Of a DNA stretch of 41,524 nt, positions 28,121-38,010 are shown one piece after another. Source of the DNA: an uncultured Actinomycetes bacterium. Lineage in GTDB: Bacteria > Actinomycetota > Actinomycetes > UBA12327. The stretch spans positions 1 to 41,524 of the forward strand of contig CAIXNN010000048.1 in assembly GCA_903920865.1 (NCBI GenBank). The letters run 5' to 3'. Both the position numbers and the translations under genes were made by a program. The notes under the pieces were generated by a model, which saw only the letters and a list, made by a program, of their open reading frames with translations, was not told the origin of the DNA and searched no databases. How positions within the stretch are numbered: position 1 is the first letter of the stretch; each line of letters opens with the position of its first letter.

Positions 28121-28168
28121 GGCTACTTGGCTAGTTGGCTAGTTGATTAGTTGATTAGTTGACTAGTT
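28121..28168. repeat. Tandem array of six 8-bp repeats
   Basis: Units in order are GGCTACTT, GGCTAGTT, GGCTAGTT, GATTAGTT, GATTAGTT and GACTAGTT (consensus GRYTAGTT). The array fills the 44-nt gap between the convergent methyltransferase and Gfo/Idh genes, and its last unit holds the Gfo/Idh stop codon (28163-28165). Clean 8-bp periodicity suggests slippage expansion; copy number may vary between strains. No stable terminator hairpin is seen here. Confidence 0.85.
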
Positions 28169-29131
28169 GGCAATGACTTGATCAAGGACGTGGGCCAGCC
28201 TAATTGAGTCTGCATGGGACATGAATGGTTCGGCATGTGCGGTGAAAACCTCATGGCATTGCTCAACCATGAGCTGGTAGGGGTCACATGCGAGAAAATT
28301 CTCGTGGGTCACTGATCCGTCAACAACTATTTCGAGCGAACAGGGTGATTTCCAAACGGTGAACGCCTCAGCCCCCGTCCACGACAGTGAGCCCCGCGTC
28401 CCGTGGACGGTAAAGACCTGTTCAGCCGGGCTTGCAATGGAGACTGACCAATTGATCAAGGCCCCGTTGCACACAAGTTGAGCCTGGGCCATGAGATCGA
28501 CACCGTCATCGCCTGCTGACATCAAGATTTTGCGACTGCTGATCTCAATCCCGTCAACAGTGGATCGCGCTGCAGCATCAAGGACCTTCAGCGAAGCATC
28601 CAGGGTGTAGGGCCCAACATCCAAAATTGCCCCGCCTCCACGGGATGCTTGAAGTCGATAGTTATCTGCAGGAACACCGTCGAAGGTAAAGACCGAATCA
28701 ATGCTTGTAATCTCACCGATAAGCCCTGAGGCAATGATCTCCATTGTGCGCTCGAAGCGTGGGTGCCAGCGATACCAGAGGGCCTCGACTAGGTGAGCCC
28801 TCTTGGCTTGGCGGATCATGTGGACCGCTGAACTTTCCGTTACAGCCAACGGTTTCTCGCACAGAACATGCTTTCCGGCAGCAAGAGCTTTGGCTACCCA
28901 TTCCTCGTGCGCCTCATTTGTGAGGCTGATGTAGATCGCATCCACGTGCGGATCGCCAATGACCTCATCGTAGGAAGAACTCACTCGATGCGGCGATAAC
29001 GCAGTTGCCCGATCAAGGTCGCGGGCAGCGACCATTTCCAGGTGTGAATCTTTGGCGGCATGAACTGCTGGCCCCATCGCCATAGAGGCCACAAAACCCG
29101 CGCCTAGAAAACCCCATCGCGTTGGGTTCAT
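28163..29131 (-). CDS. Gfo/Idh/MocA-family oxidoreductase
   Basis: 322-residue NAD(P)-dependent dehydrogenase. Rossmann motif GFLGAGFVAS (7-16) and the family motif Glu92-Lys93-Pro94 (CEKPLAVT) are present; the C-terminal alpha/beta substrate domain has ILDVGPYTLDASL, with Tyr where many members have His, as in the dihydrodiol/xylose dehydrogenase-like group. Its ATG overlaps the stop of the upstream fused oxidoreductase gene (ATGA), so the pair works together, probably on a sugar or cyclitol. The substrate is unknown, and no sugar transporter lies nearby. Confidence 0.88.
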   Translation of the reverse strand: MNPTRWGFLGAGFVASMAMGPAVHAAKDSHLEMVAARDLDRATALSPHRVSSSYDEVIGDPHVDAIYISLTNEAHEEWVAKALAAGKHVLCEKPLAVTESSAVHMIRQAKRAHLVEALWYRWHPRFERTMEIIASGLIGEITSIDSVFTFDGVPADNYRLQASRGGGAILDVGPYTLDASLKVLDAAARSTVDGIEISSRKILMSAGDDGVDLMAQAQLVCNGALINWSVSIASPAEQVFTVHGTRGSLSWTGAEAFTVWKSPCSLEIVVDGSVTHENFLACDPYQLMVEQCHEVFTAHAEPFMSHADSIRLAHVLDQVIAN

Positions 29132-30744
29132 AAGGGCTTGATAGGACTCGACCCACGACTAGCCGAGATTTCAGCGGCCTCCATGACTGCCACCACATCG
29201 CGGCTTTGTTCAGGTCGCACGCTCAAGGGCAGTGAGGCCACGAGTTGATCAGCAAGTTCGCGATGGAATCCGTGGGTCCGTGGACTTACAGGTGCAAGAG
29301 CGGTGCGATCACCGTCGGCGTTGACCAAGGTCAAGTCCGCTGGGGCATCAGCTGGCGCGAACAACTCTTCGGCCATCGTGCCAATTCCTGTACGGCTCAA
29401 AAGTCGTTCGTGCCTCCAGTTGCCAACAATGGCACCTTCGGTTCCTAGGACGTAGTACTTCGGCTTGAGAACAGCGGCAAGGTCGGAGTGAATGAACTCT
29501 GCGTTGACGCCATTTTCAAAGGAAACGTTGACCACCGAGTGGTCGGCGTTTGTGACGTCATGCCAGCGACGCTTGTAACTAGTGGCCGTTACTGAGGTCA
29601 CTGGCGATCCGTTCAGTTGCATGATCTGGTCAATGAAGTGTGAACCCCAGTCGAAAATGGCTCCACCGGAAATCGATGCATCGGAGTGCCAGTAGTTACA
29701 AGGATGGCCGAATCCGCCAACAAAGGTTTCAAGATGAAACATCTCACCGATGCGACCGGCATCAACTGCCTTTTTCATCGTCAGAAAGTCGCTGTCCCAT
29801 CTGCGATTTTGATAAACCAAGGCGGTACGTCCCACAGTTCGCGCAATATCGAGTACTGCGTCGCACTCGTTGCTCGTTAAGGCCATGGGCTTTTCCATCA
29901 CAACATTTTTGCCCGCCTCTAGCGCCCGCAGCGCCCACATCGCGTGGGTATCAGGCGGCGTTGAGACGATGACCAAGTCGATATCGTCGGAGTTGAGCAT
30001 CTCGTTGCCATCGGTGGTGGTCATGGCCTGCGGCGCATCAGCAAGCGCAGCATCAAGACGAGCTTGGGATTTATCGCAGATGGCCACAAGTTCCAAACCC
30101 GGCACGGCTAGGCAGGCCGACAGGTGTTCATGGCCGATTGCGCCGTAGGCAAGTAACCCGACACGCACCGGCGATGCTTCTGCAATTCCCCGCACGTAGC
30201 GAGCCCAGCGTTGAATGGTTCGCGTAATGTCGCGATCAGACCATAGCTCGGATGCGCTGGTCAGCGAGAACATTCCCACCGCTGTTGTGGGCCGCCAAGT
30301 GATGACCGCGTAATCTTGAAAAGCAACGTTTGCTGTCGCGAGAATTTCAACGTCGTCGGCAATCTTGTCCACAATGGGCCAGGCGCTCTTAACGATCAGG
30401 TCGCCTTCGCCACGTGGGTCAAGGGCTGGACCACGACGAAGGCGAACATCGTGAAGCGCGGGCACGGTTTCTGAAATGGAAATTCCCACATAATCGTGCA
30501 GTTCGCGGGCGTGAGACATCGCAAGGGCTGCACCTGCAACAAGGACCGGCCGATTTCCAGCTAAAGATTTCAGCTGCTCGAGCTGTCCGGCATCGGGGCT
30601 GTGGTCAAAGACGGCCACTATCGCGTCGGCAGTGGCTAAGTCTGTTGTCAGCACCACGGATGCGCTTTCAAGCCAGGGGGCCTGTGAAATTGCAAGGGCA
30701 GTGGGGCTGTTGTCTACTGGAGTCCAAAGACCAAGAACTGTCAT
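29128..30744 (-). CDS. Gfo/Idh/MocA oxidoreductase with N-terminal ThuA-like extension
   Basis: 538 residues, about 190 longer than usual. Residues 194-538 are a full Gfo/Idh protein: Rossmann GLLAYGAIGHEH, Glu284-Lys285-Pro286 (VMEKPMALT), and DWGSHFID with the common active-site His. Residues 1-185 resemble a ThuA/class I glutamine-amidotransferase-like domain: DDVEILATA, then an aromatic W-x-(P/R)-x-x-x-x-G-M-F-S-L and LWSDRDI, followed by a helix ending WARYVRG, parallel to the ThuA C-terminus (VAW...GRVFY..LGH...W). The domain assignment is inference. ATG 30744 has TAGCCT exactly 6 nt upstream. Operon partner of the gene downstream. Confidence 0.82.
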   Translation of the reverse strand: MTVLGLWTPVDNSPTALAISQAPWLESASVVLTTDLATADAIVAVFDHSPDAGQLEQLKSLAGNRPVLVAGAALAMSHARELHDYVGISISETVPALHDVRLRRGPALDPRGEGDLIVKSAWPIVDKIADDVEILATANVAFQDYAVITWRPTTAVGMFSLTSASELWSDRDITRTIQRWARYVRGIAEASPVRVGLLAYGAIGHEHLSACLAVPGLELVAICDKSQARLDAALADAPQAMTTTDGNEMLNSDDIDLVIVSTPPDTHAMWALRALEAGKNVVMEKPMALTSNECDAVLDIARTVGRTALVYQNRRWDSDFLTMKKAVDAGRIGEMFHLETFVGGFGHPCNYWHSDASISGGAIFDWGSHFIDQIMQLNGSPVTSVTATSYKRRWHDVTNADHSVVNVSFENGVNAEFIHSDLAAVLKPKYYVLGTEGAIVGNWRHERLLSRTGIGTMAEELFAPADAPADLTLVNADGDRTALAPVSPRTHGFHRELADQLVASLPLSVRPEQSRDVVAVMEAAEISASRGSSPIKPL

Positions 30745-30750
30745 GTACTA

Positions 30751-30756
30751 AGGCTA
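30751..30756 (-). promoter_or_regulatory. -10 hexamer TAGCCT of a leaderless promoter (fused oxidoreductase)
   Basis: TAGCCT on the coding strand, 6 nt (TAGTAC), then ATG at 30744. It matches TAGNCT. On the opposite side TAGGGT (30824-30829) is a possible -10 for katG. Confidence 0.6.
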
Positions 30757-30853
30757 GGCGAACCGCTCAGCAATGGCTCGCTGAAGGGGTAGATGTGCTC
30801 ATGCCGAGACATCGCCGGTGCCTTAGGGTGAGGAATAAGCGCAAACGATGTGA

Positions 30854-33043
<2,190 letters not shown>

Positions 33044-33065
33044 TCCATCTGTCAAGCAAAGGGCC

Positions 33066-33095
33066 GGGTAGCAGATCACATGATCGTGCGTACCC
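33066..33095. terminator. Strong hairpin between katG and tRNA-Leu
   Basis: GGGTA-GCA-GATCA pairs with TGATC-TGC-TACCC around a 2-nt CA loop: 13 base pairs with two single-base bulges (33086 and 33090). It lies 22 nt after katG and 22 nt after the tRNA 3' end read leftward, so it is placed as a bidirectional terminator. No U-tract follows on either side, which is common for actinobacterial hairpins but weakens the call. Confidence 0.55.
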
Positions 33096-33117
33096 AGCTC
33101 ATTGTTTGGTCAAGCGA

Positions 33118-33204
33118 TGGTGTCCGAGGGGGGACTTGAACCCCCATGCCCGTGAGGGCACTAGCACCTCAAGCTAGCGCGTCTGCCAATTCCGCCACCC
33201 GGAC
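33118..33204 (-). tRNA. tRNA-Leu, anticodon GAG, CCA encoded
   Basis: 87-nt class II tRNA. Acceptor stem GTCCGGG pairs with CTCGGAC (one G-U); the anticodon stem CTAGC/GCTAG encloses loop TTGAGGT, anticodon GAG (reads CTC/CTT); a long variable arm GCCC-TCAC-GGGC is typical of leucine; the T-arm is GGGGGTTCAAGTCCCCC with TTCAAGT. The 3' CCA is encoded, following discriminator A. Confidence 0.95.
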
Positions 33205-33303
33205 GATGGGCGCTATTGGGGAACAGCGCGGACGCAGGTTATCAAACGCGCATTTGACACGTGAATGCACACTTAGTTGGCCTTTACCGGCAAGATAGGA
33301 CAC

Positions 33304-34629
33304 ATGAAGGATCTGGCGCCAGTAAACGATCGAGTTGTTGACATCTGTCAAACCTTGATTCGCTTTGCATCGGTCAACCCCGGTGATGGTACTGGCCCAG
33401 GGGAGCGCGCAGCGGCCGAATATGTTGCCACTGCCCTTGATGGCATTGGGGCTGCACCTCGTATTGTCGAAGCAGCACCTGGTCGGGCCAGTGTGATTGC
33501 TCGCATCCCCGGGCGGGATCGCAGCAGGCCACCGTTGCTGGTGCACGGTCACCTTGACGTCGTGCCAGCTAATGCCCCCGACTGGACTATTCCGCCCTTT
33601 GCTGGCGAAGTACGCGATGACTACCTGTGGGGTCGCGGAGCCGTCGACATGTTGGATATGGACTCGATCATTGTTTCTTCGCTCGAGCGTCTGCATGCAT
33701 CCGATGAACTGCCAGCCCGGGACCTTGTGGTGGTCTTTACCGCTGATGAAGAGGCCGGAGCGGTCTATGGGGCGCATTGGCTGGTTGACAATCTGCCGGA
33801 TGAATTCTCTGACTGCACTGAAGCTGTGGGAGAAGTTGGCGGTTTCAGTATCACCGTTGCAGACCAAAGGCTGTACCTCATCGAGACGGCAGAAAAGGGC
33901 ATCGCCTGGATGCGCCTGGTAGCAGACGGCACAGCCGGACACGGCTCATTGAAGAACGCCGACAATGCCGTGGTGCACCTCGCGCAGGCGGTTGCGGCCA
34001 TTGGTTCCCATCAATGGCCGGTGTATCTCTCATCTGCCGTGAATGCCCTTTTGAGTGAGTCGGCCGAGATTCTTGGTATGGATTTCAATCCAGCCGGAAG
34101 TTCGGCACGAGAAGAGGCTGAGGCGATCGTTCACGCGTTGGGCGATATCGGAAAAATGATCAGCCCCACGCTGCGCAACAGTTCAAACCCCACCATGTTG
34201 GATGCTGGTTACAAGCTCAACGTCATTCCAGGTCAAGCCGTTGCCCACGTGGATGGTCGTTTCCTGCCGGGCCAACGCGATGAGTTCTTTGCCACCATTG
34301 ACAGCCTTCTTGGTCCGCATGTTCGCCGAGAGTCTTATCACGACGATATTGCGCTTGAAACCACCTTTGATGGTGATTTGGTGACTGCCATGACGCAGGC
34401 GCTGACCACTCATGACCCAGGTGCTCGCGTTGTGCCCTACATGCTCAGTGGCGGTACCGACGGTAAGGCTTTTTCCACCCTCGGGATTAGATGTTTTGGT
34501 TTTTCCCCACTTAAACTTCCACCTGATCTTGATTTTGCTGCGTTGTTCCATGGTGTCGATGAACGCGTGCCGATTGATTCCCTCAAATTCGGGGTAGAGG
34601 TTTTTAGCGACTTCCTCAGACAGTGCTAG
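33304..34629 (+). CDS. M20-family metallopeptidase (dipeptidase/deacetylase type)
   Basis: 441-residue zinc hydrolase. Metal ligands and catalytic residues: His83-x-Asp85 in HGHLDVVP, Asp115 in RGAVDM, Glu149-Glu150 in FTADEEAG; the lid domain and the C-terminal SGGTDGKAF with its His/Asp region complete the two-domain fold. Likely cytosolic; peptide or acyl-amino-acid substrates are probable but cannot be told apart here. ATG 33304 has AGGA 6 nt upstream; nine further upstream codons are open but unlikely. The M20 gene beside DUF5703 and the uppP-mshC series is conserved in actinobacteria. Confidence 0.9.
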   Translation: MKDLAPVNDRVVDICQTLIRFASVNPGDGTGPGERAAAEYVATALDGIGAAPRIVEAAPGRASVIARIPGRDRSRPPLLVHGHLDVVPANAPDWTIPPFAGEVRDDYLWGRGAVDMLDMDSIIVSSLERLHASDELPARDLVVVFTADEEAGAVYGAHWLVDNLPDEFSDCTEAVGEVGGFSITVADQRLYLIETAEKGIAWMRLVADGTAGHGSLKNADNAVVHLAQAVAAIGSHQWPVYLSSAVNALLSESAEILGMDFNPAGSSAREEAEAIVHALGDIGKMISPTLRNSSNPTMLDAGYKLNVIPGQAVAHVDGRFLPGQRDEFFATIDSLLGPHVRRESYHDDIALETTFDGDLVTAMTQALTTHDPGARVVPYMLSGGTDGKAFSTLGIRCFGFSPLKLPPDLDFAALFHGVDERVPIDSLKFGVEVFSDFLRQC

Positions 34630-34642
34630 TCGCAGTGAAAAG

Positions 34643-34840
34643 CTAAGCGGTTCGTTGAACCTTGATCTGACGCCGACGCAACCACACTTTGCGATGCCCA
34701 TCGGGATAAAGGCGAAGACGGGCTAACTCCCAATGGCCATACTCGGCGTGATCGGTGAGTAAGCGAACTAAGGCTGAGCGAGGCAGATCACGCGGGAGCG
34801 AGATTTCCCGAAACTCATAGGTCGGGGTTGCGCTGATCAA
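34643..34840 (-). CDS. DUF5703-family small protein
   Basis: 65 residues, highly charged: YEFREISLPRDLPRSALVRLLTDHAEYGHWELARLRLYPDGHRKVWLRRR is spread across it in three parts, matching the actinobacterial DUF5703 pattern, including the C-terminal RRR. The function is unknown. Starts with TTG overlapping the stop of the aldo/keto reductase (TTGA), so it is translated in tandem with it; convergent with the M20 gene. Confidence 0.75.
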   Translation of the reverse strand: MISATPTYEFREISLPRDLPRSALVRLLTDHAEYGHWELARLRLYPDGHRKVWLRRRQIKVQRTA

Positions 34841-35808
34841 AATGACTTTTCCGGGTAGGTCAAAACCGGCGCCGACACCTCATCCAAAACGTTGCTGATT
34901 TCCACCGGCAAGGTCAGGTTTTCTGAGGGCAGGGCAGCTTCAAGTTGAGCAGTGGTGCGAGCCCCTACGACCGGCGCTACAACGCCCCTGCGGTCACGAA
35001 TCCAAGCCAAGGAAACCTCTAGGGGAGTTACTCCCAGTCCTTGAGCTGCCGTGATGACGGCATCGACGATGCGCGTTGATCGCTCGTCGAGGTAGGGCTT
35101 TACAAACCCAGCGAAATGAGCCGAAGCCCCACGAGAATCCCCTGGTGTGCCTTGTCGGTATTTGCCTGTGAGGACTCCACGCCCTAGCGGTGACCAGGGC
35201 AGTATGCCAATCCCGAATGCCTCTGCTGAAGCAGTGACTTCACGCTCGATGCCTCGAGCCAGCAGTGAATACTCCATTTGCGTTGTCGCGATGCGGGTTC
35301 GACCCGGCACGGCAGTTTGCAGCGTTGCAGCTTGAGCGGTTTGCCAGCCGTTGTAATTCGAAATCCCTATGTACCGAACTTTGCCTGAGCGCACAACATC
35401 GTCCAAAGTGCTCAGTGTTTCCTCGATGGGAGTTGCAGGGTCCCAACTGTGCATTTGCCACAAATCAACGTAATCGGTTTGCAGTCGGTTAAGCGATGCA
35501 TCTAGGGCCTTGAGCAGGTGGGCGCGACTGGCGTCTTTGCGACGATCAAGATGGGGCACACCCACGGCCTTGGACGCGATGAACACACGATCACGCGAAC
35601 TAGTTTCGTTCACGATCTGTCCAAGAAGGGTTTCGGACGCTCCATCGGTATATACATCTGCGGTGTCGATGAAATCTCCACCGGCCTCCAAGAAGGCTGC
35701 GAATTGGCCGCGAGCATGATTTTCATCGGTATCTCGGCCCCAGGTCATAGTGCCTAGACACATGCGTGAAACCGTAAGTCCTGATTTACCTAGCGCTCGC
35801 TTTTGCAT
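34837..35808 (-). CDS. Aldo/keto reductase
   Basis: 323-residue NADPH-dependent TIM-barrel reductase. The catalytic tetrad is Asp48, Tyr53 (DTADVYTDG), Lys80 (FIASKAVG) and His120 (LWQMHSW). ISNYNGWQ and the C-terminal cofactor site with VAPVVGARTTAQLEAAL are present. Substrate unknown, probably a general aldehyde or ketone. The ATG at 35808 lacks a Shine-Dalgarno sequence; TAGCGT is exactly 6 nt upstream. It is divergent from uppP and continues into the DUF5703 gene. Confidence 0.9.
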   Translation of the reverse strand: MQKRALGKSGLTVSRMCLGTMTWGRDTDENHARGQFAAFLEAGGDFIDTADVYTDGASETLLGQIVNETSSRDRVFIASKAVGVPHLDRRKDASRAHLLKALDASLNRLQTDYVDLWQMHSWDPATPIEETLSTLDDVVRSGKVRYIGISNYNGWQTAQAATLQTAVPGRTRIATTQMEYSLLARGIEREVTASAEAFGIGILPWSPLGRGVLTGKYRQGTPGDSRGASAHFAGFVKPYLDERSTRIVDAVITAAQGLGVTPLEVSLAWIRDRRGVVAPVVGARTTAQLEAALPSENLTLPVEISNVLDEVSAPVLTYPEKSF

Positions 35809-35814
35809 ACTGGA

Positions 35815-35820
35815 ACGCTA
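35815..35820 (-). promoter_or_regulatory. -10 hexamer TAGCGT of a leaderless promoter (aldo/keto reductase)
   Basis: TAGCGT on the coding strand, 6 nt (TCCAGT), then ATG at 35808. It is identical to the two hexamers in the tldD/fabG divergent promoter. Confidence 0.6.
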
Positions 35821-35919
35821 CCTAAAAGTGTCGTTCGCAGGCAGGCAGACGCGCGAAGACTATGTTGTTCTCATCGCTAGAGATCGGTAGCGGTTGGAAG
35901 CAAATACGGATGGGTGGCT

Positions 35920-36750
35920 ATGGGATACCTCGAGGCGATTTTCCTAGGTGTTCTACAGGGATTGACGGAATTTCTGCCCATCTCCAGCAGTGCTCACCTA
36001 GCAATTTTTCCCCAATTGTTTGGTCTTGAAGATCCGGGTGCCTCCTTCACAGCCGTTACGCAAATTGGCACCGAGTTGGCGGTGTTGCTTTTCTTCTGGC
36101 GGGACATTGTTCAGATTCTGAAGGCATGGTCCGCCTCTTTGTTTGACAAGAGTCGTAGAAACGAACTCGATGCGCGCATGGGCTGGTACGTCATCATTGG
36201 TACTTTGCCGATCGCCATTGCCGGCGTGGCCTTTCAAAGCACGATCAAATCAACCTTTAGAAGCCTGTGGCTAATTGCGATCATGTTGATCGTGTTTGGT
36301 TTGATCCTAGGCTTTGCCGATCGCATCAACAAGGGGCTTAAAACCGAAGCAGACCTAAACGTCAAGGATTCCATCTTGTATGGGCTCGGGCAGATGTTGG
36401 CCCTAATCCCTGGGGTTTCTCGATCTGGTGCAACGATCTCTGTTGGCCTGTTTCGTGGTTATCGCCGCGATGTTGCCACTCGCTACGCATTCTTGCTGGC
36501 CATCCCCGCAGTTCTGGCTTCCGGCATCTTTGAATTGAAGGATGTATCGCTGATCGATTCGCCGGGTTTGCCCAAGACTGTTCTGGCAACGGTGATTGCA
36601 TTTGCTGTTGGTTACGCCACCATCGGCTGGCTGCTGAAGTACCTGCGATCAAATAGTTACTTGCCATTTGTCATCTATCGCATCGCGCTAGGCACCCTGG
36701 TCTTGGTGTTGCTTGCTACCGGGGTTTTACATTCAACGATCGGTGCCTAG
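35920..36750 (+). CDS. uppP: Undecaprenyl-diphosphatase UppP (BacA)
   Basis: 276-residue integral membrane phosphatase that recycles the undecaprenyl carrier for peptidoglycan and other wall polymers. The two conserved motifs are QGLTEFLPISSSAHL (Glu17, His26) and PGVSRSGATISVGLFRG. About seven to eight hydrophobic helices are visible. ATG 35920 gives the typical MGYLEAIFLG beginning; GTG 35914 in frame is an alternative. Six codons separate neither from a clear Shine-Dalgarno. First gene of the rightward series uppP-phosphatase-DUF3090-kinase-like-mshC. Confidence 0.95.
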   Translation: MGYLEAIFLGVLQGLTEFLPISSSAHLAIFPQLFGLEDPGASFTAVTQIGTELAVLLFFWRDIVQILKAWSASLFDKSRRNELDARMGWYVIIGTLPIAIAGVAFQSTIKSTFRSLWLIAIMLIVFGLILGFADRINKGLKTEADLNVKDSILYGLGQMLALIPGVSRSGATISVGLFRGYRRDVATRYAFLLAIPAVLASGIFELKDVSLIDSPGLPKTVLATVIAFAVGYATIGWLLKYLRSNSYLPFVIYRIALGTLVLVLLATGVLHSTIGA

Positions 36751-36753
36751 TCT
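36748..36753 (+). promoter_or_regulatory. -10 hexamer TAGTCT of a leaderless promoter (histidine phosphatase)
   Basis: TAGTCT (its TAG is the uppP stop codon), 6 nt (TATCCC), then ATG at 36760. Confidence 0.6.
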
Positions 36754-36759
36754 TATCCC

Positions 36760-37446
36760 ATGGCCACCGTTCTCCTCGTTCGTCATGGGCGCAGCACCGC
36801 GAACACCAGTGGAGTGCTGGCCGGTCACACGCCGGGCGTCAATCTCGATGAGGTAGGGCAATCTCAAGCCGATCGCCTTGCTGAGCGCTTGGCCGGACTC
36901 GACCTGGTTGCGGCTTTTTCCAGTCCGTTAGACAGATGCATTCAAACAGCGCAGCGTGCCTTGGTTGGCCGCGACTTGACCTTGCAAACCGATGACAGGG
37001 TGGCGGAGTGCAAGTACGGAGATTGGACCGGCAAGGAACTCAAAGAGCTCGCAGACGAGCCCATGTGGAAGGTTGTCCAGCAACATCCCAGTGCCGCGGT
37101 GTTTCCTGGTGAGCACGGCGAATCTCTTCGCGAAGTGCAAAATCGATCTGTTGGAGCCATCCGGCAGTGGAACAGCGAACTTGGCGAACGGGCCGTTTAC
37201 GCAGTCTTTAGCCACGGAGATGTCATCAAGGCGATTTTGGCCGATGCGCTTGGGCTTCACTTGGATCAATTCCAGCGCATCGTGGTCAATCCATGCTCGG
37301 TCAGCGTCGTCACCTATACGCCGGCTCGCCCTTTTGTACACCGGATGAATGACACCTCCGGCGAACTTGCCAGTTTCGCGCCACCAGCCGATGATGAAGG
37401 TTCATCGGATGCTGTTGTAGGTGGCGGCGCCGGGGAACCTCGTTAG
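36760..37446 (+). CDS. Histidine phosphatase-family protein (MSMEG_4193 type)
   Basis: 228-residue phosphoglycerate-mutase-like phosphatase. Catalytic RHG motif Arg8-His9-Gly10, Arg59 (PLDRC), acid Glu83 (ECKYGDW) and second His152 (FSHGDVIKA) are all present. The actinobacterial group at this locus is often called putative phosphomutase; phosphatase activity is more likely. Substrate unknown; the position next to mshC, in a series with a PI-kinase-like gene, makes an inositol- or mycothiol-related phosphate a reasonable guess (see findings). Leaderless-type promoter immediately upstream. Confidence 0.88.
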   Translation: MATVLLVRHGRSTANTSGVLAGHTPGVNLDEVGQSQADRLAERLAGLDLVAAFSSPLDRCIQTAQRALVGRDLTLQTDDRVAECKYGDWTGKELKELADEPMWKVVQQHPSAAVFPGEHGESLREVQNRSVGAIRQWNSELGERAVYAVFSHGDVIKAILADALGLHLDQFQRIVVNPCSVSVVTYTPARPFVHRMNDTSGELASFAPPADDEGSSDAVVGGGAGEPR

Positions 37447-37449
37447 GCT
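37444..37449 (+). promoter_or_regulatory. -10 hexamer TAGGCT of a leaderless promoter (DUF3090)
   Basis: TAGGCT (its TAG is the stop codon of the phosphatase gene), 6 nt (GAAGCT), then ATG at 37456. Matches TAGNCT. Confidence 0.6.
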
Positions 37450-37455
37450 GAAGCT

Positions 37456-38010
37456 ATGGCTCGCAACCTTTTCATTCATGACAATCCAGACCGCTTCGTC
37501 GCGGGCACGGTGGGCGAACCTGGTCAGCGCACCTTCTTTCTTCAGGCGCGCAGCGGTAAGCGACTTAATAGCGTTTCCTTAGAAAAGCAGCAAGTGGCAG
37601 TGCTGGCCGAGCGACTGGACGCTCTACTTGATGAGGTTCAGCGGATGGACTTGGCTCAGGTACCTGAAGTCGGTGGACTCGACGACCTAGGTCCGCTTGA
37701 AACCCCGCTTGATGACGATTTCCGAGTTGGTGCGTTGTCCCTGGGATGGGATGAAGACGATCGGCTGGTACTCATCGAGGCGTTCGCACCTACGGAAGGT
37801 GAAGACGATGACGCTGACGAACCGTTTGAAGACGACGATCCACTAGGTCCCGATTTACTTCGAGTGCGCCTGACCCCCATTGAAGCGCGAGCGTTTGTCA
37901 AACGCGCATTTGCCGTTGTAGGGGCCGGCCGACCGGCATGCCCGTTTTGTTCTCTGCCGCTGGATCAGTCCGGACACGTTTGCGCGCGGGCCAATGGCTA
38001 TCGACGATGA
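37456..38010 (+). CDS. DUF3090 protein with C-terminal zinc ribbon-like motif
   Basis: 184 residues of the actinobacterial DUF3090 family, function unknown. N-terminal conserved region FIHDNPDRFVAGTVG and GQRTFFLQA; an acidic stretch (about 115-135, mostly Asp/Glu); RVRLTPIEARAFVKRA; and a terminal Cys162-x2-Cys165...His174-x-Cys176 set (CPFCSLPLDQSGHVC), likely to bind zinc. The last 17 nt overlap the start of the kinase-like gene, which suggests the two proteins act together. Confidence 0.88.
   Translation: MARNLFIHDNPDRFVAGTVGEPGQRTFFLQARSGKRLNSVSLEKQQVAVLAERLDALLDEVQRMDLAQVPEVGGLDDLGPLETPLDDDFRVGALSLGWDEDDRLVLIEAFAPTEGEDDDADEPFEDDDPLGPDLLRVRLTPIEARAFVKRAFAVVGAGRPACPFCSLPLDQSGHVCARANGYRR

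Noticed and set aside
30749-30827. CTAAGGC/GCCTTAG inverted pair flanking the katG upstream region
   Set aside because: Seven-base arms about 65 bp apart, each overlapping a predicted -10; probably the consequence of similar promoter hexamers and not a separate element.
33169-33942. 257-residue open frame on the reverse strand
   Set aside because: It runs through tRNA-Leu and lies antisense to the M20 peptidase gene; composition shows a shadow frame with no domain.
34183-34701. 172-residue reverse open frame
   Set aside because: Antisense to the well-supported M20 gene; no domain features.
33242-37912. 15-mer TCAAACGCGCATTTG repeated at 33242 and 37898
   Set aside because: About one such pair is expected by chance in 41.5 kb counting both strands, and one copy is inside DUF3090 coding sequence.
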